A stretch of DNA of 5,052 nucleotides from Bordetella parapertussis. Its GTDB lineage: Bacteria; Pseudomonadota; Gammaproteobacteria; Burkholderiales; Burkholderiaceae_D. Below are positions 1 to 4,859 of the stretch, in pieces. The notes beneath the pieces were generated by a model. The model saw only the letters and a program-made list of their open reading frames with translations. It was not told the origin of the DNA and searched no databases. Location: positions 1 through 5,052 of the forward strand of contig CAMBJI010000182.1 of assembly GCA_945867725.1 (NCBI GenBank). The letters are read 5' to 3'. A program made the position numbers and the translations under genes. Position 1 is the stretch's first letter, and the number at the start of each line of letters is the position of its first letter.

Positions 1-1225
1 AGAGCGCGCACTTGGTCTCTTCTTTCGTCATGAAAGCCTTATCACCCGGAATCACTTGAACCGGCTTGTAATAATCCCAAGCGTACTTGGATTCAGCGGG
101 GGACTTCACCTGCATGAGCGTCATGTCATGCACCATGCGACCATCAGGGCGCACGATACCGTTCTTGGTAAAGAAATCATTGATAGGAGTTGACTTCAAT
201 TTTTCCATCACCTTATCGCCATCTTCGTTACCCAGTGCCTTGACCGCATTCAGATAGAACGTCGCTGCTGAGTAATCGGCCGCGTGAAGCATGGAAGGCG
301 CTTTTTTGTTTTTATCCATGAACTTTTTCGACCAGGCACGCGACTCTTCGTTGGTGTCCCAGTACCATCCGTCCGTCAGATACATGCCCTGCGTGAGATC
401 GAGTCCCAGCGCATGCACATCATTGACGAACATCAGCAAGCCGGCGAGCTTCATCTTTTTATTGATGCCGAACTCAGCAGCAGCCTTAATCGAATTGACC
501 GTATCACCACCTGCGTTAGCCAGTCCCAACACCTGTGCCTTGGATTTTTCAGCCTGCAGCAAGAACGATGAGAAGTCCGATGCCGCAAGTGGATGACGTA
601 CCGAACCCAGCACCCGACCACCGCTTTTTGTCACAACGTCCGACGCATCTTTTTCTAGCGACATGCCAAACACATAGTCTGCAGTCAGGAAGAACCAATC
701 TTTTTGACCTTGCTGAACCAGCGCACCGGACGTGCCGCGAGCCACAGCCGCTGTGTCATACGCATAGTGGATGGTATAGGGCGTGCATTCTTCATTTGTC
801 AGGCGCGATGTGCCAGCACCGATGGCGATGAAGGGTTTTTTCTTTTCTGCAGCAACTTTGGCCATAGCCAAACTCGTCGCGGAGTTGGTACCGCCGATCA
901 GCAAATCCACACCTTGCTGGTCGAACCACTCGCGCGCCTTGCTGGCTGCGATGTCTGCTTTGTTTTGATGATCTGCAGAAATGAATTCAATTTTCTTACC
1001 GTTGACCTTGTCACCAAAATCCGCAATCGCCATCTTGATGGCTTCTGCACCTGCCGGGCCATCGACGTCAGCATAGACACCGGACATATCGGTGATGAAA
1101 CCAATCTTTACGGTATCACCATCACCACTGCTGGCGTTGTCAGCCTTCTGGCATGAGGTCAAAGTAAACACCGAGGCCAGTGCCGATACGGCGACCAGTG
1201 CGCGAGTAGGATTCCTGAGTTTCAA
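1..1225 (-). CDS. ABC-transporter substrate-binding protein, branched-chain amino acid/amide type (LivK-like), 3' end cut off
   Basis: This is a periplasmic solute receptor of the Peripla_BP_6/LivK family, which delivers a small ligand to an ABC importer. 408 codons are visible and only the last few residues lie beyond the window. The reverse-strand reading shows a basic start and hydrophobic signal (residues 2-21) ending in a lipobox L22-T23-S24-C25, so it may be a lipid-anchored receptor. The first beta strand and ligand loop follow (VKIGFITDMSG, about 39-49), then family-typical stretches such as DLLIGGTNSATS, PFIAIGAGTS and WFFLTADYVFG. The start chosen is TTG at 1225: AAGGAG lies 6 bases before it, whereas the in-frame ATG at 1231 directly abuts that Shine-Dalgarno and would have no spacer. 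No permease or ATPase gene is visible, so transporter partners and ligand are unknown. The family is confident; the specific substrate cannot be assigned. Confidence 0.93.
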   Translation of the reverse strand, partial: MKLRNPTRALVAVSALASVFTLTSCQKADNASSGDGDTVKIGFITDMSGVYADVDGPAGAEAIKMAIADFGDKVNGKKIEFISADHQNKADIAASKAREWFDQQGVDLLIGGTNSATSLAMAKVAAEKKKPFIAIGAGTSRLTNEECTPYTIHYAYDTAAVARGTSGALVQQGQKDWFFLTADYVFGMSLEKDASDVVTKSGGRVLGSVRHPLAASDFSSFLLQAEKSKAQVLGLANAGGDTVNSIKAAAEFGINKKMKLAGLLMFVNDVHALGLDLTQGMYLTDGWYWDTNEESRAWSKKFMDKNKKAPSMLHAADYSAATFYLNAVKALGNEDGDKVMEKLKSTPINDFFTKNGIVRPDGRMVHDMTLMQVKSPAESKYAWDYYKPVQVIPGDKAFMTKEETKCAL

Positions 1226-1230
1226 AATCA

Positions 1231-1236
1231 TCTCCT
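1231..1236 (-). promoter_or_regulatory. Shine-Dalgarno AAGGAG that selects the TTG start
   Basis: On the minus strand AAGGAG is followed by ATGATT and then TTG AAA CTC. The last G of this motif overlaps or touches the first possible ATG (1231), while the TTG at 1225 has about 6 bases of spacing. This favours TTG as the true start of the substrate-binding protein, giving a protein beginning MKLRNPTRA. Confidence 0.7.
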
Positions 1237-1279
1237 TATATTTATTGATTTCAACATGAAAATGGTAGCGCGTTGTTAC

Positions 1280-1293
1280 GCCGCTTTAGCGGC
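1280..1293. repeat. Short inverted repeat in the leader of the binding-protein gene
   Basis: GCCGCT-TT-AGCGGC has perfect 6-base arms around two T bases. It lies about 50 bases upstream of the binding-protein start, probably inside its 5' leader or promoter region. No T-run follows on either strand, so it is not a convincing intrinsic terminator. It could be a leader hairpin or an operator. Confidence 0.4.
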
Positions 1294-1356
1294 AGCAATC
1301 TTAGCATGAGGCTCATTGCTAGCGTGCCTTCTGGATAACGGATAGGTCAAAGAGCC

Positions 1357-1373
1357 GGTCGGCAGTGCTGACC
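1357..1373. promoter_or_regulatory. Imperfect palindrome, possible distal activator site
   Basis: GGTCGGCAGTGCTGACC is a 17-base element whose arms (GGTC-n-GCA and TGC-n-GACC) pair at 14 of 16 positions around a central base. Its centre lies about 185 bases upstream of the predicted sigma-54 transcription start, a usual distance for an enhancer bound by a sigma-54 activator. The role is inference from position and symmetry only. Confidence 0.3.
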
Positions 1374-1456
1374 CTAGGTCTACAGCCCGGGAAAGTAGCC
1401 ACTGTCCATACCCAGATTGCAGCCTTACCCATCCCTACCGATTTATGCACCACTTA

Positions 1457-1474
1457 CACGTAAATATTTCCGTG
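1457..1474. promoter_or_regulatory. Imperfect 18-base palindrome, possible upstream activator site
   Basis: CACG-t-AAATATTT-c-CGTG is symmetric at 16 of 18 positions. Its centre is about 84 bases upstream of the predicted transcription start of the sigma-54 promoter. Dimeric Fis-domain activators bind such dyads at roughly this distance or farther. No second copy was found in the window, so the assignment is tentative. Confidence 0.35.
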
Positions 1475-1523
1475 AACTCGGACCGGCGTCGCGCGCCAGC
1501 GCAGTAACAGCAGACCTCGGTTC

Positions 1524-1539
1524 TGGCACGTAGCTTGCA
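1524..1539 (+). promoter_or_regulatory. Sigma-54 (RpoN) -24/-12 promoter of the small membrane-protein operon
   Basis: TGGCACG-TAGC-TTGCA matches the sigma-54 consensus TGGCACG-N4-TTGCA at every listed base. The invariant GG (1525-1526) and GC (1537-1538) are exactly 12 bases apart, as the family requires. Transcription should begin near 1550, leaving a leader of about 68 bases before the ATG at 1618. Sigma-54 promoters require an ATP-hydrolysing activator, so expression of the downstream operon should depend on a response regulator of the type whose C-terminus is at the right edge of this window. The motif is seen directly; activity and the regulator's identity are inferred. Confidence 0.85.
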
Positions 1540-1578
1540 AAGCTTTCCTTTGGCTGGCTTTATTCGGCCGATACACCG

Positions 1579-1592
1579 ACTGGCATGCCAGT
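1579..1592. repeat. Perfect 14-base palindrome in the operon leader
   Basis: ACTGGCATGCCAGT is a perfect dyad located about 30-43 bases downstream of the predicted transcription start and 25 bases before the first start codon. It could be a protein-binding operator overlapping the early transcribed region or an RNA hairpin close to the ribosome-binding site. The sequence does not decide between these. Confidence 0.45.
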
Positions 1593-1617
1593 GCACCCTA
1601 ACTGAATGGAGAGATTC

Positions 1618-1974
1618 ATGGAAACCGAAATCCCGAACAGATCAACTGATACTTCAGGTAGGCGTCCAGATATCCGTAGCTGTCAGGCTTCAGGTCTACG
1701 GGAAGAGTTATCTAATCTGAAAAACGATCTTGATACCTTGATGTTGCACGCTTCGACCTTGAGCGAGAGCGAATTGCGTGAGGCCCGTGATCGCATCATG
1801 ACGAGTTTTTCTTCAATGCGACACGCTGCCAAAGGTATCGCAGAGCAAGCGACCCGGCAATTGAGCCAGGGTCGCGACGTAACGGCGGACTATGTTCGGG
1901 AGCGTCCCTTGCAATCTGTGTTGGTGGCGGCGGGCATGGGACTGGTAATCGGCGCCCTCCTTCGCCGTGACTGA
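1618..1974 (+). CDS. DUF883 / ElaB-YqjD-like tail-anchored membrane protein
   Basis: This 118-residue protein has the layout of the ElaB/YqjD/DUF883 family. It has a disordered polar N-terminus (1-25), a charged amphipathic helical region (about 26-92), then a C-terminal anchor beginning DYVRERPLQS and running through VLVAAGMGLVIGALL to a basic RRD end. In E. coli, YqjD and ElaB are inner-membrane proteins that bind ribosomes in stationary phase; that role is known for the relatives and only inferred here. ATG 1618 is preferred over the in-frame ATG at 1606 because GGAGAG (1608-1613) sits at correct spacing before 1618. It is the first gene of the operon and lies 68 bases downstream of the predicted sigma-54 start point. 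The family call is strong; the precise function is uncertain. Confidence 0.9.
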   Translation: METEIPNRSTDTSGRRPDIRSCQASGLREELSNLKNDLDTLMLHASTLSESELREARDRIMTSFSSMRHAAKGIAEQATRQLSQGRDVTADYVRERPLQSVLVAAGMGLVIGALLRRD

Positions 1975-2018
1975 AAGCCAGATTACACAGGACACTCAAC
2001 CGGAGCTTGGAGAAGCTA

Positions 2019-2387
2019 ATGCTGAAAGCACTGCAAAATTCAAAGCAACTCTCTGTCATTGCCATGGAAAGATTGGGTGACTACCTTGCGCTTCTGCAAA
2101 TTGAATTGAAACTTCAGGGACGCGAGCTTGGTTCGCAACTGGCAGGTTACATTCTGGCTTCGATGTCTGTTTTCTTCATGCTGCTCTTTTCAGGTGTTGC
2201 AATCATTGTGACTTTCTGGGACAGCGATTACCGCAATACGGCCGCATGGATGGTGGTGGTTCTCTACGCGGCCACTGCAAGTGCAGGTATATCTCTGGCC
2301 CGACAGCATGCTGGCCGTGCTACGGGCATGAATACCTTGCGCGACGAAATCAAACGCGACGTAGCATTGGTCAGGGAAAGCTTATGA
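2019..2387 (+). CDS. YqjE-like / phage holin family (holin superfamily III) two-helix membrane protein
   Basis: This is a 122-residue protein with an amphipathic N-terminal segment (to about 42), two transmembrane helices (about 43-67, rich in F, L, I and V, and about 75-95), and a charged C-terminal tail ending RDEIKRDVALVRESL. This matches the YqjE branch of the 'phage holin family' proteins, which are chromosomal envelope proteins usually next to a YqjD-like gene; 'holin' is an automatic family label and lysis activity should not be assumed. The start is ATG 2019, with GGAG at 2009-2012 and a 6-base spacer; a TTG at 2007 in frame is upstream of that Shine-Dalgarno and is rejected. The gene starts 44 bases after the DUF883 gene and its stop overlaps the next start (ATGA). 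Confidence 0.87.
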   Translation: MLKALQNSKQLSVIAMERLGDYLALLQIELKLQGRELGSQLAGYILASMSVFFMLLFSGVAIIVTFWDSDYRNTAAWMVVVLYAATASAGISLARQHAGRATGMNTLRDEIKRDVALVRESL

Positions 2388-2842
2388 GAGTATCGCTTGA
2401 AGAAGAACGTCGTGCACTGCTAGAACAGATCGAAGCCAGACGCAACCTTTATCGTCGTATGCTGAGCGGCGAGAGCAGAGATCGTCAAACAGCAAGTACC
2501 ACTAGGCAATCCATCGGTCACGCTAAATCACCGCACCACAACCGACTCGGGAAGTGGCTGCTGGATCACCCCGTACAGGTTGCCGCCAGCGTCACGCTGC
2601 TGGTGTGGCTGGGGCCACGCCTGATCCGACGCAATCAACCTCGCTCGAAGGCTGTCATGCGCACACCTGGATCAAGCAAACCCCCAGGCATCCTGAAATC
2701 TATCGCAGGCACGATGATGCTCTTGCTGAAAGATCCCCGGCAAATGCAAACGACCGCCAGCATGGTCGGCAATGCCTGGCGTTGGATGCGCCGCGAGACA
2801 ACGAATCAAACTCACCCCAACGGAAGGAAACCTTATGCGTAA
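2384..2842 (+). CDS. YqjK-like small membrane protein
   Basis: This 152-residue protein starts at the ATG of an ATGA overlap with the preceding stop codon, suggesting translational coupling. Its N-terminus (SLEEERRALLEQIEARRNLY, residues 4-23) is a charged helix resembling the start of E. coli YqjK. A probable membrane helix follows at about 63-81 (HPVQVAASVTLLVWLGPRL) with arginines on its cytoplasmic side, then a proline-rich linker and a second, weaker hydrophobic helix (about 102-115). Gene order YqjD-YqjE-YqjK matches the E. coli operon, which supports the assignment more than sequence similarity alone. It is longer than E. coli YqjK (about 99 residues), the extra length being the C-terminal part. 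The molecular function of the family is unknown. Confidence 0.78.
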   Translation: MRVSLEEERRALLEQIEARRNLYRRMLSGESRDRQTASTTRQSIGHAKSPHHNRLGKWLLDHPVQVAASVTLLVWLGPRLIRRNQPRSKAVMRTPGSSKPPGILKSIAGTMMLLLKDPRQMQTTASMVGNAWRWMRRETTNQTHPNGRKPYA

Positions 2843-3005
2843 GTTCATCACATTGTTAAGCCTGACAGCTTTAATCATCAGTGGCTTGAGTATTTCTGGC
2901 TGTAACACAATGCGCGGATTCGGGAAGGACGTCGAACGCGGCGGAGAACGCGTGCAGGATGCAGCTAAGCCCAAACCGGAGTCAACACCGCAACAAGGAA
3001 AGTAA
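2835..3005 (+). CDS. Entericidin A/B-family small lipoprotein
   Basis: This is a 56-residue lipoprotein precursor with MRK, a hydrophobic signal (4-19), and a lipobox I20-S21-G22-C23. The mature part begins CNTMRGFGKDVERGGERVQDAA, with the entericidin pattern of CNT-R-G-G-D and GE-V-DAA. Residue +2 after Cys is Asn, not Asp, so outer-membrane sorting is expected. The tail KPKPESTPQQGK is longer than in the classic 40-48-residue entericidins. AAGGA (2824-2828) lies 6 bases before ATG 2835, and the start overlaps the end of the YqjK-like gene by 8 bases in another frame. In E. coli, EcnA/EcnB are small stationary-phase lipoproteins, with EcnB toxic and EcnA antidotal; no antidote partner is visible, so only the family is claimed. 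It is the last gene of the operon. Confidence 0.88.
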   Translation: MRKFITLLSLTALIISGLSISGCNTMRGFGKDVERGGERVQDAAKPKPESTPQQGK

Positions 3006-3013
3006 GGGCGATT

Positions 3014-3349
3014 TCAAAGTACCATCAGTCCCGCCTGCACCAGACATTCAGGGGCCGCATGAACCGAGGAGCGACTCACGCGCGACTCGGTTTTCATGCG
3101 TTCCCATTGAGCTTCAATCTGCTTGGTCATATTCACTAAGGGTCGAGCTAGCATTTCGCGTGTAAATTCTTCACATGAAAATACAATTCGAGTATCGAAA
3201 CGAAAAACAGCTTGTTGCAAAGCGTTTTTCAATGCTTTGCCGCCGACAGGCATTCGTTCAGCAGACATACCAAAGCCTGAAAAAATCGCAGCGAACACCA
3301 ATGTCGTTGGCAGCATGGTCCATCTTGGCCAATTAATTCGAGGTCGCAT
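3014..3349 (-). CDS. Small putative exported protein of unknown function
   Basis: This is a 111-residue frame beginning MRPRINWPRW, followed by a hydrophobic segment (about 12-28) and a plausible signal-peptidase site after MSA at about residue 30. The start at 3349 has AGGG 9-12 bases upstream and places the signal right at the N-terminus; an in-frame ATG 60 bases farther upstream would hide it behind a non-hydrophobic leader. The mature part begins ERMPVGGKALKNALQQAV and contains IVFS and RPLV. This spacing faintly recalls STN (secretin/TonB short N-terminal) domains, but the similarity is weak. The frame converges on the entericidin gene, with only 8 bases between stop codons, and its last third overlaps an inverted repeat that may be a terminator. 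It may therefore be real, truncated or spurious. Confidence 0.5.
   Translation of the reverse strand: MRPRINWPRWTMLPTTLVFAAIFSGFGMSAERMPVGGKALKNALQQAVFRFDTRIVFSCEEFTREMLARPLVNMTKQIEAQWERMKTESRVSRSSVHAAPECLVQAGLMVL
3056..3100. terminator. Large inverted repeat between convergent genes, possible terminator
   Basis: CGCATGAACCGAG at 3056-3068 pairs with CTCGGTTTTCATGCG at 3086-3100 except for two unpaired T bases. The pairing closes a 13-pair stem around a 17-base loop. It lies 51 bases past the stop of the entericidin-like gene, as a terminator for the rightward operon would. No strong T-run follows on either strand, so intrinsic termination is uncertain. The element lies inside the 3' part of the leftward frame at 3014-3349. 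Confidence 0.4.
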
Positions 3350-3365
3350 CTCATGACACCCTATT

Positions 3366-3394
3366 GATCTGACACAAAACACAATCAGATCTGA
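3366..3394. repeat. GATCTGA direct repeat and palindrome upstream of the exported-protein gene
   Basis: GATCTGA occurs at 3366-3372 and 3388-3394, two DNA turns apart (22 bases). The second copy is part of the perfect palindrome TCAGATCTGA (3385-3394). The pair lies within 50 bases upstream of the ATG at 3349 on the minus strand, a possible operator position. The repeats are short enough to be chance. Confidence 0.25.
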
Positions 3395-3437
3395 AATATC
3401 TTCTGCCACTCATGATGAGGAAGCGGCCAAGCATCCA

Positions 3438-3668
3438 TCAACTGAAGGTGTAAAAGACCAGTCGCACCAAATCTGAATCGAAGTAAAGCACTTGCCAGGG
3501 AATAGTGACCGTAGCCTCGCTGTTATTAGGAATCACAGTCACAAAGCGAAGTTGACGACTACGAGCATCCACTAGAACTGAGCGCACTCGTCCGATCGCC
3601 TGTCCAGTGGCCGTGACCACCGGACAAGAGCGCAGCAATTCAGTCGCTGAAGATTGGTCGGCTGTCAT
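3438..3668 (-). CDS. PRC-barrel-like small protein
   Basis: This 76-residue protein has a short N-terminal extension followed by a fold pattern typical of PRC-barrel domains. PVVTATGQAIGRVRSVLVDA (about 16-35) gives the GxxIGxVxxVLVD signature, RQLRFVTVIP supplies the next strands, and VTIPWQVLYFDSD matches the usual 'IPW..L.YD' motif. No signal peptide or membrane helix is seen, so it is probably cytoplasmic. PRC-barrels occur in RimM, in photosynthetic reaction centres and as stand-alone proteins of unknown role. ATG 3668 is the only start, since a stop codon lies 39 bases upstream in frame. Its Shine-Dalgarno is poor (AGAAAG at long spacing), which suggests weak or regulated translation. 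It lies on the same strand as, and downstream of, the 282-residue membrane protein, with a 141-base gap. Confidence 0.75.
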   Translation of the reverse strand: MTADQSSATELLRSCPVVTATGQAIGRVRSVLVDARSRQLRFVTVIPNNSEATVTIPWQVLYFDSDLVRLVFYTFS

Positions 3669-3674
3669 AAGGTT

Positions 3675-3684
3675 AAAGCGCTTT
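3675..3684. repeat. Palindrome AAAGCGCTTT just upstream of the PRC-barrel gene
   Basis: A perfect 10-base dyad lies 7 bases from the ATG at 3668. Its nine-base core AGCGCTTTC (3677-3685) recurs at 3764-3772, beside the putative -10 of the same gene. The first copy occupies the place of the ribosome-binding site and could be an operator or a translation-blocking hairpin arm. Evidence is positional only. Confidence 0.3.
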
Positions 3685-3769
3685 CTCGCATCACATCCAT
3701 TTGGCTACGTCGTGTCATTCGATGTCGTCACCATAATTGCTTCCCATAGCCTGCGTTCTCAACAGCGCT

Positions 3770-3797
3770 TTCATACCCTTAGCTGTGATCTTGACAA
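3770..3797 (-). promoter_or_regulatory. Possible sigma-70 promoter for the PRC-barrel gene
   Basis: On the minus strand TTGTCA (3797-3792, one mismatch to TTGACA) is followed after 16 bases by TATGAA (3775-3770, four of six to TATAAT). This would start transcription near 3763 and give a leader of about 95 bases before ATG 3668. If used, the PRC-barrel gene could be expressed independently of the membrane-protein gene upstream. Confidence 0.35.
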
Positions 3798-3809
3798 GTC
3801 ATGACGAGC

Positions 3810-4658
3810 TCACAATATCCCTGACTCGGTTCGCCTCATCGTCGTGCCTTCTGTGGTCTCAGTCCAAGTGGTTCGTCGCGCACCCATGGCGCCGAGTGCA
3901 CCACCCAGCAGACTTAGCGCAAAGGCCAGCGCGACGGCACCAAAGGCAATCCAGGCAGCGGTACCTGCGCGCTGAATCGCACGGTTAGCCGCTTCACGCC
4001 CTGCGGGGGATGCCTGCTCGGGTGATCCGGACACAATCAGCGCTTGATCCACAATGCCGGCAGCACGATCGCGTTGCACACCCATCGTGCTGCTCATGTA
4101 ATTGATGGCCTGATCACGACGACCTGCACTGATATGCGCTTGCAGCGTGCTGAGTGATTCAGAACTCATACTGGTACCCATCTGGCGATTGATCAAGCTG
4201 GTGATACTGCTGCCCTGCGCTCCCGTGATGCCAGGATTCAAACTAGAGAACAAGCCCGACAACAATGAACCGCCTGCTGATGTCGCGAGAAAAACAAAAA
4301 GCAGTGTGGTGACGGCCCAAGTGACCGCACCATGAAGTACGCCATCCGTTTTCCGCTTAAGACCAGACATGCGCCCAGCCACATAGGTACCAATCAAAGC
4401 CGCAATCAGCATCGACAAACCAGCCCAAACCAATGCGCCTGTCGCTGGGCCTTCAATGGCAGAGACGCTACTCAATGACAGGCCGCTAGCGATACCCAGC
4501 AAGGTCAGTACAAGTTGCACCGAAACGCCCACCGCCACACCCGCTAAGACTGCGCCCCATCGAATCGCAGGAAACAATGGACGACGAAGAATGTTTTTCT
4601 CGGAGGTCATTGTTTCGCCCGGAAAACCCGGGCTACTCTCAATATGAATGGTTGCCAT
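3810..4658 (-). CDS. Conserved four-helix membrane protein of unknown function
   Basis: This is a 282-residue integral membrane protein. Helices are predicted at about 34-60 (starting RWGAVLAGVAVGV), 74-95, 107-130 and 232-255. The segment YVAGRMSGLKRKTDGVLHG (about 92-110) joining helices 2 and 3 resembles conserved loops in proteins often annotated 'PhnA-like' or simply 'hypothetical membrane protein'; those names carry no tested function. Between helices 3 and 4 is a roughly 100-residue soluble domain rich in Ser, Gln and Ala (about 140-230), and the protein ends in a short basic, Thr-rich tail. ATG 4658 has AAGGAG 8 bases upstream; the Met at residue 17 is a less likely start. It lies 201 bases downstream of the regulator gene on the same strand and could be co-transcribed with it, though no promoter in the gap is convincing. 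Confidence 0.85.
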   Translation of the reverse strand: MATIHIESSPGFPGETMTSEKNILRRPLFPAIRWGAVLAGVAVGVSVQLVLTLLGIASGLSLSSVSAIEGPATGALVWAGLSMLIAALIGTYVAGRMSGLKRKTDGVLHGAVTWAVTTLLFVFLATSAGGSLLSGLFSSLNPGITGAQGSSITSLINRQMGTSMSSESLSTLQAHISAGRRDQAINYMSSTMGVQRDRAAGIVDQALIVSGSPEQASPAGREAANRAIQRAGTAAWIAFGAVALAFALSLLGGALGAMGARRTTWTETTEGTTMRRTESGIL

Positions 4659-4699
4659 GGGTAGGTCTCCTTACTGAGTTGAAGTACATGAATTGAAAT

Positions 4700-4807
4700 C
4701 TAGCCGTAATACGTTGCAATAATTTTCCTGCGCATGCCAATAAAAAGGATTGCACTCACAAGGAAAAATATTTTAGAGAAAAGTGATTTGGTACCTTTCA
4801 AATTCAT
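4700..4807 (-). CDS. Possible 35-residue membrane peptide
   Basis: A short frame starting MNLKGTKSLFSK has a continuous hydrophobic stretch, residues 13-25 (IFFLVSAILFIGM), followed by RRK. This is the pattern of a single-pass small protein. Its start overlaps in ATGA fashion with the stop of an 11-residue frame (4804-4839) that has AGAGGT before its ATG, so the pair could be translated together. It fills much of the gap between the regulator and the membrane protein. No family is recognised, and short hydrophobic frames occur by chance in AT-rich spacers; this is a low-confidence call. Confidence 0.25.
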   Translation of the reverse strand: MNLKGTKSLFSKIFFLVSAILFIGMRRKIIATYYG

Positions 4808-4859
4808 TTGGGTAATAACACACCATTGATAATCTTCATGTGACCTCTGATATCAAGCA

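Larger units (their letters stand above)
1232..1617. other. Divergent intergenic region, 386 bases without a gene
   Basis: This region separates the leftward binding-protein gene from the rightward membrane-protein operon. It holds a consensus sigma-54 promoter facing right, two imperfect palindromes upstream of that promoter, and a 14-base perfect palindrome in the operon's leader. No credible protein-coding frame was seen on either strand. No clear -35/-10 pair could be found for the leftward gene. Confidence 0.8.

Noticed and set aside
284..1156. Several plus-strand frames of 61-150 codons and a minus-strand 68-codon frame across the left end
   Set aside because: All are in other frames of the binding-protein gene, which reads openly through 408 codons with a clear family pattern. 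Their products look like low-complexity shadow translations.
1311..1330. Sigma-54-like GGCACG on the minus strand near the binding-protein leader
   Set aside because: The -24 half looks good (AGGCACG), but 12 bases downstream the invariant GC is missing (CAATG), so it cannot be a standard -24/-12 promoter.
2007..2018. TTG start 12 bases upstream of the YqjE-like gene
   Set aside because: It overlaps the Shine-Dalgarno GGAG that is ideally spaced for ATG 2019.
1796..2065. Minus-strand frames of 60 and 89 codons opposite the DUF883/YqjE-like junction
   Set aside because: They oppose well-supported genes, lack Shine-Dalgarno sequences and have no recognisable protein pattern.
2246..2386. Upstream extension of the YqjK-like frame to an ATG at 2246
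   Set aside because: It would overlap most of the YqjE-like gene's second half; the ATGA overlap start at 2384 fits the operon and the homologous N-terminus (SLEEERRALLEQ).
2019..2387. Interpretation as a prophage lysis holin
   Set aside because: Although the family label is 'phage holin', no endolysin, spanin or phage gene lies nearby and the neighbours are YqjD- and YqjK-like, so a chromosomal YqjE-type protein fits better.
3123..3356. Plus-strand 77-codon frame opposite the exported-protein gene
   Set aside because: It has no signal, domain pattern or good ribosome-binding site. The opposite strand has a signal peptide and is the better candidate.
4716..4740. TTGGCATG and TTGCA on the minus strand upstream of the four-helix membrane protein, considered as a second sigma-54 promoter
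   Set aside because: The two halves are 13 bases apart instead of 4, and no GC occurs at the required 12-base distance from GG.
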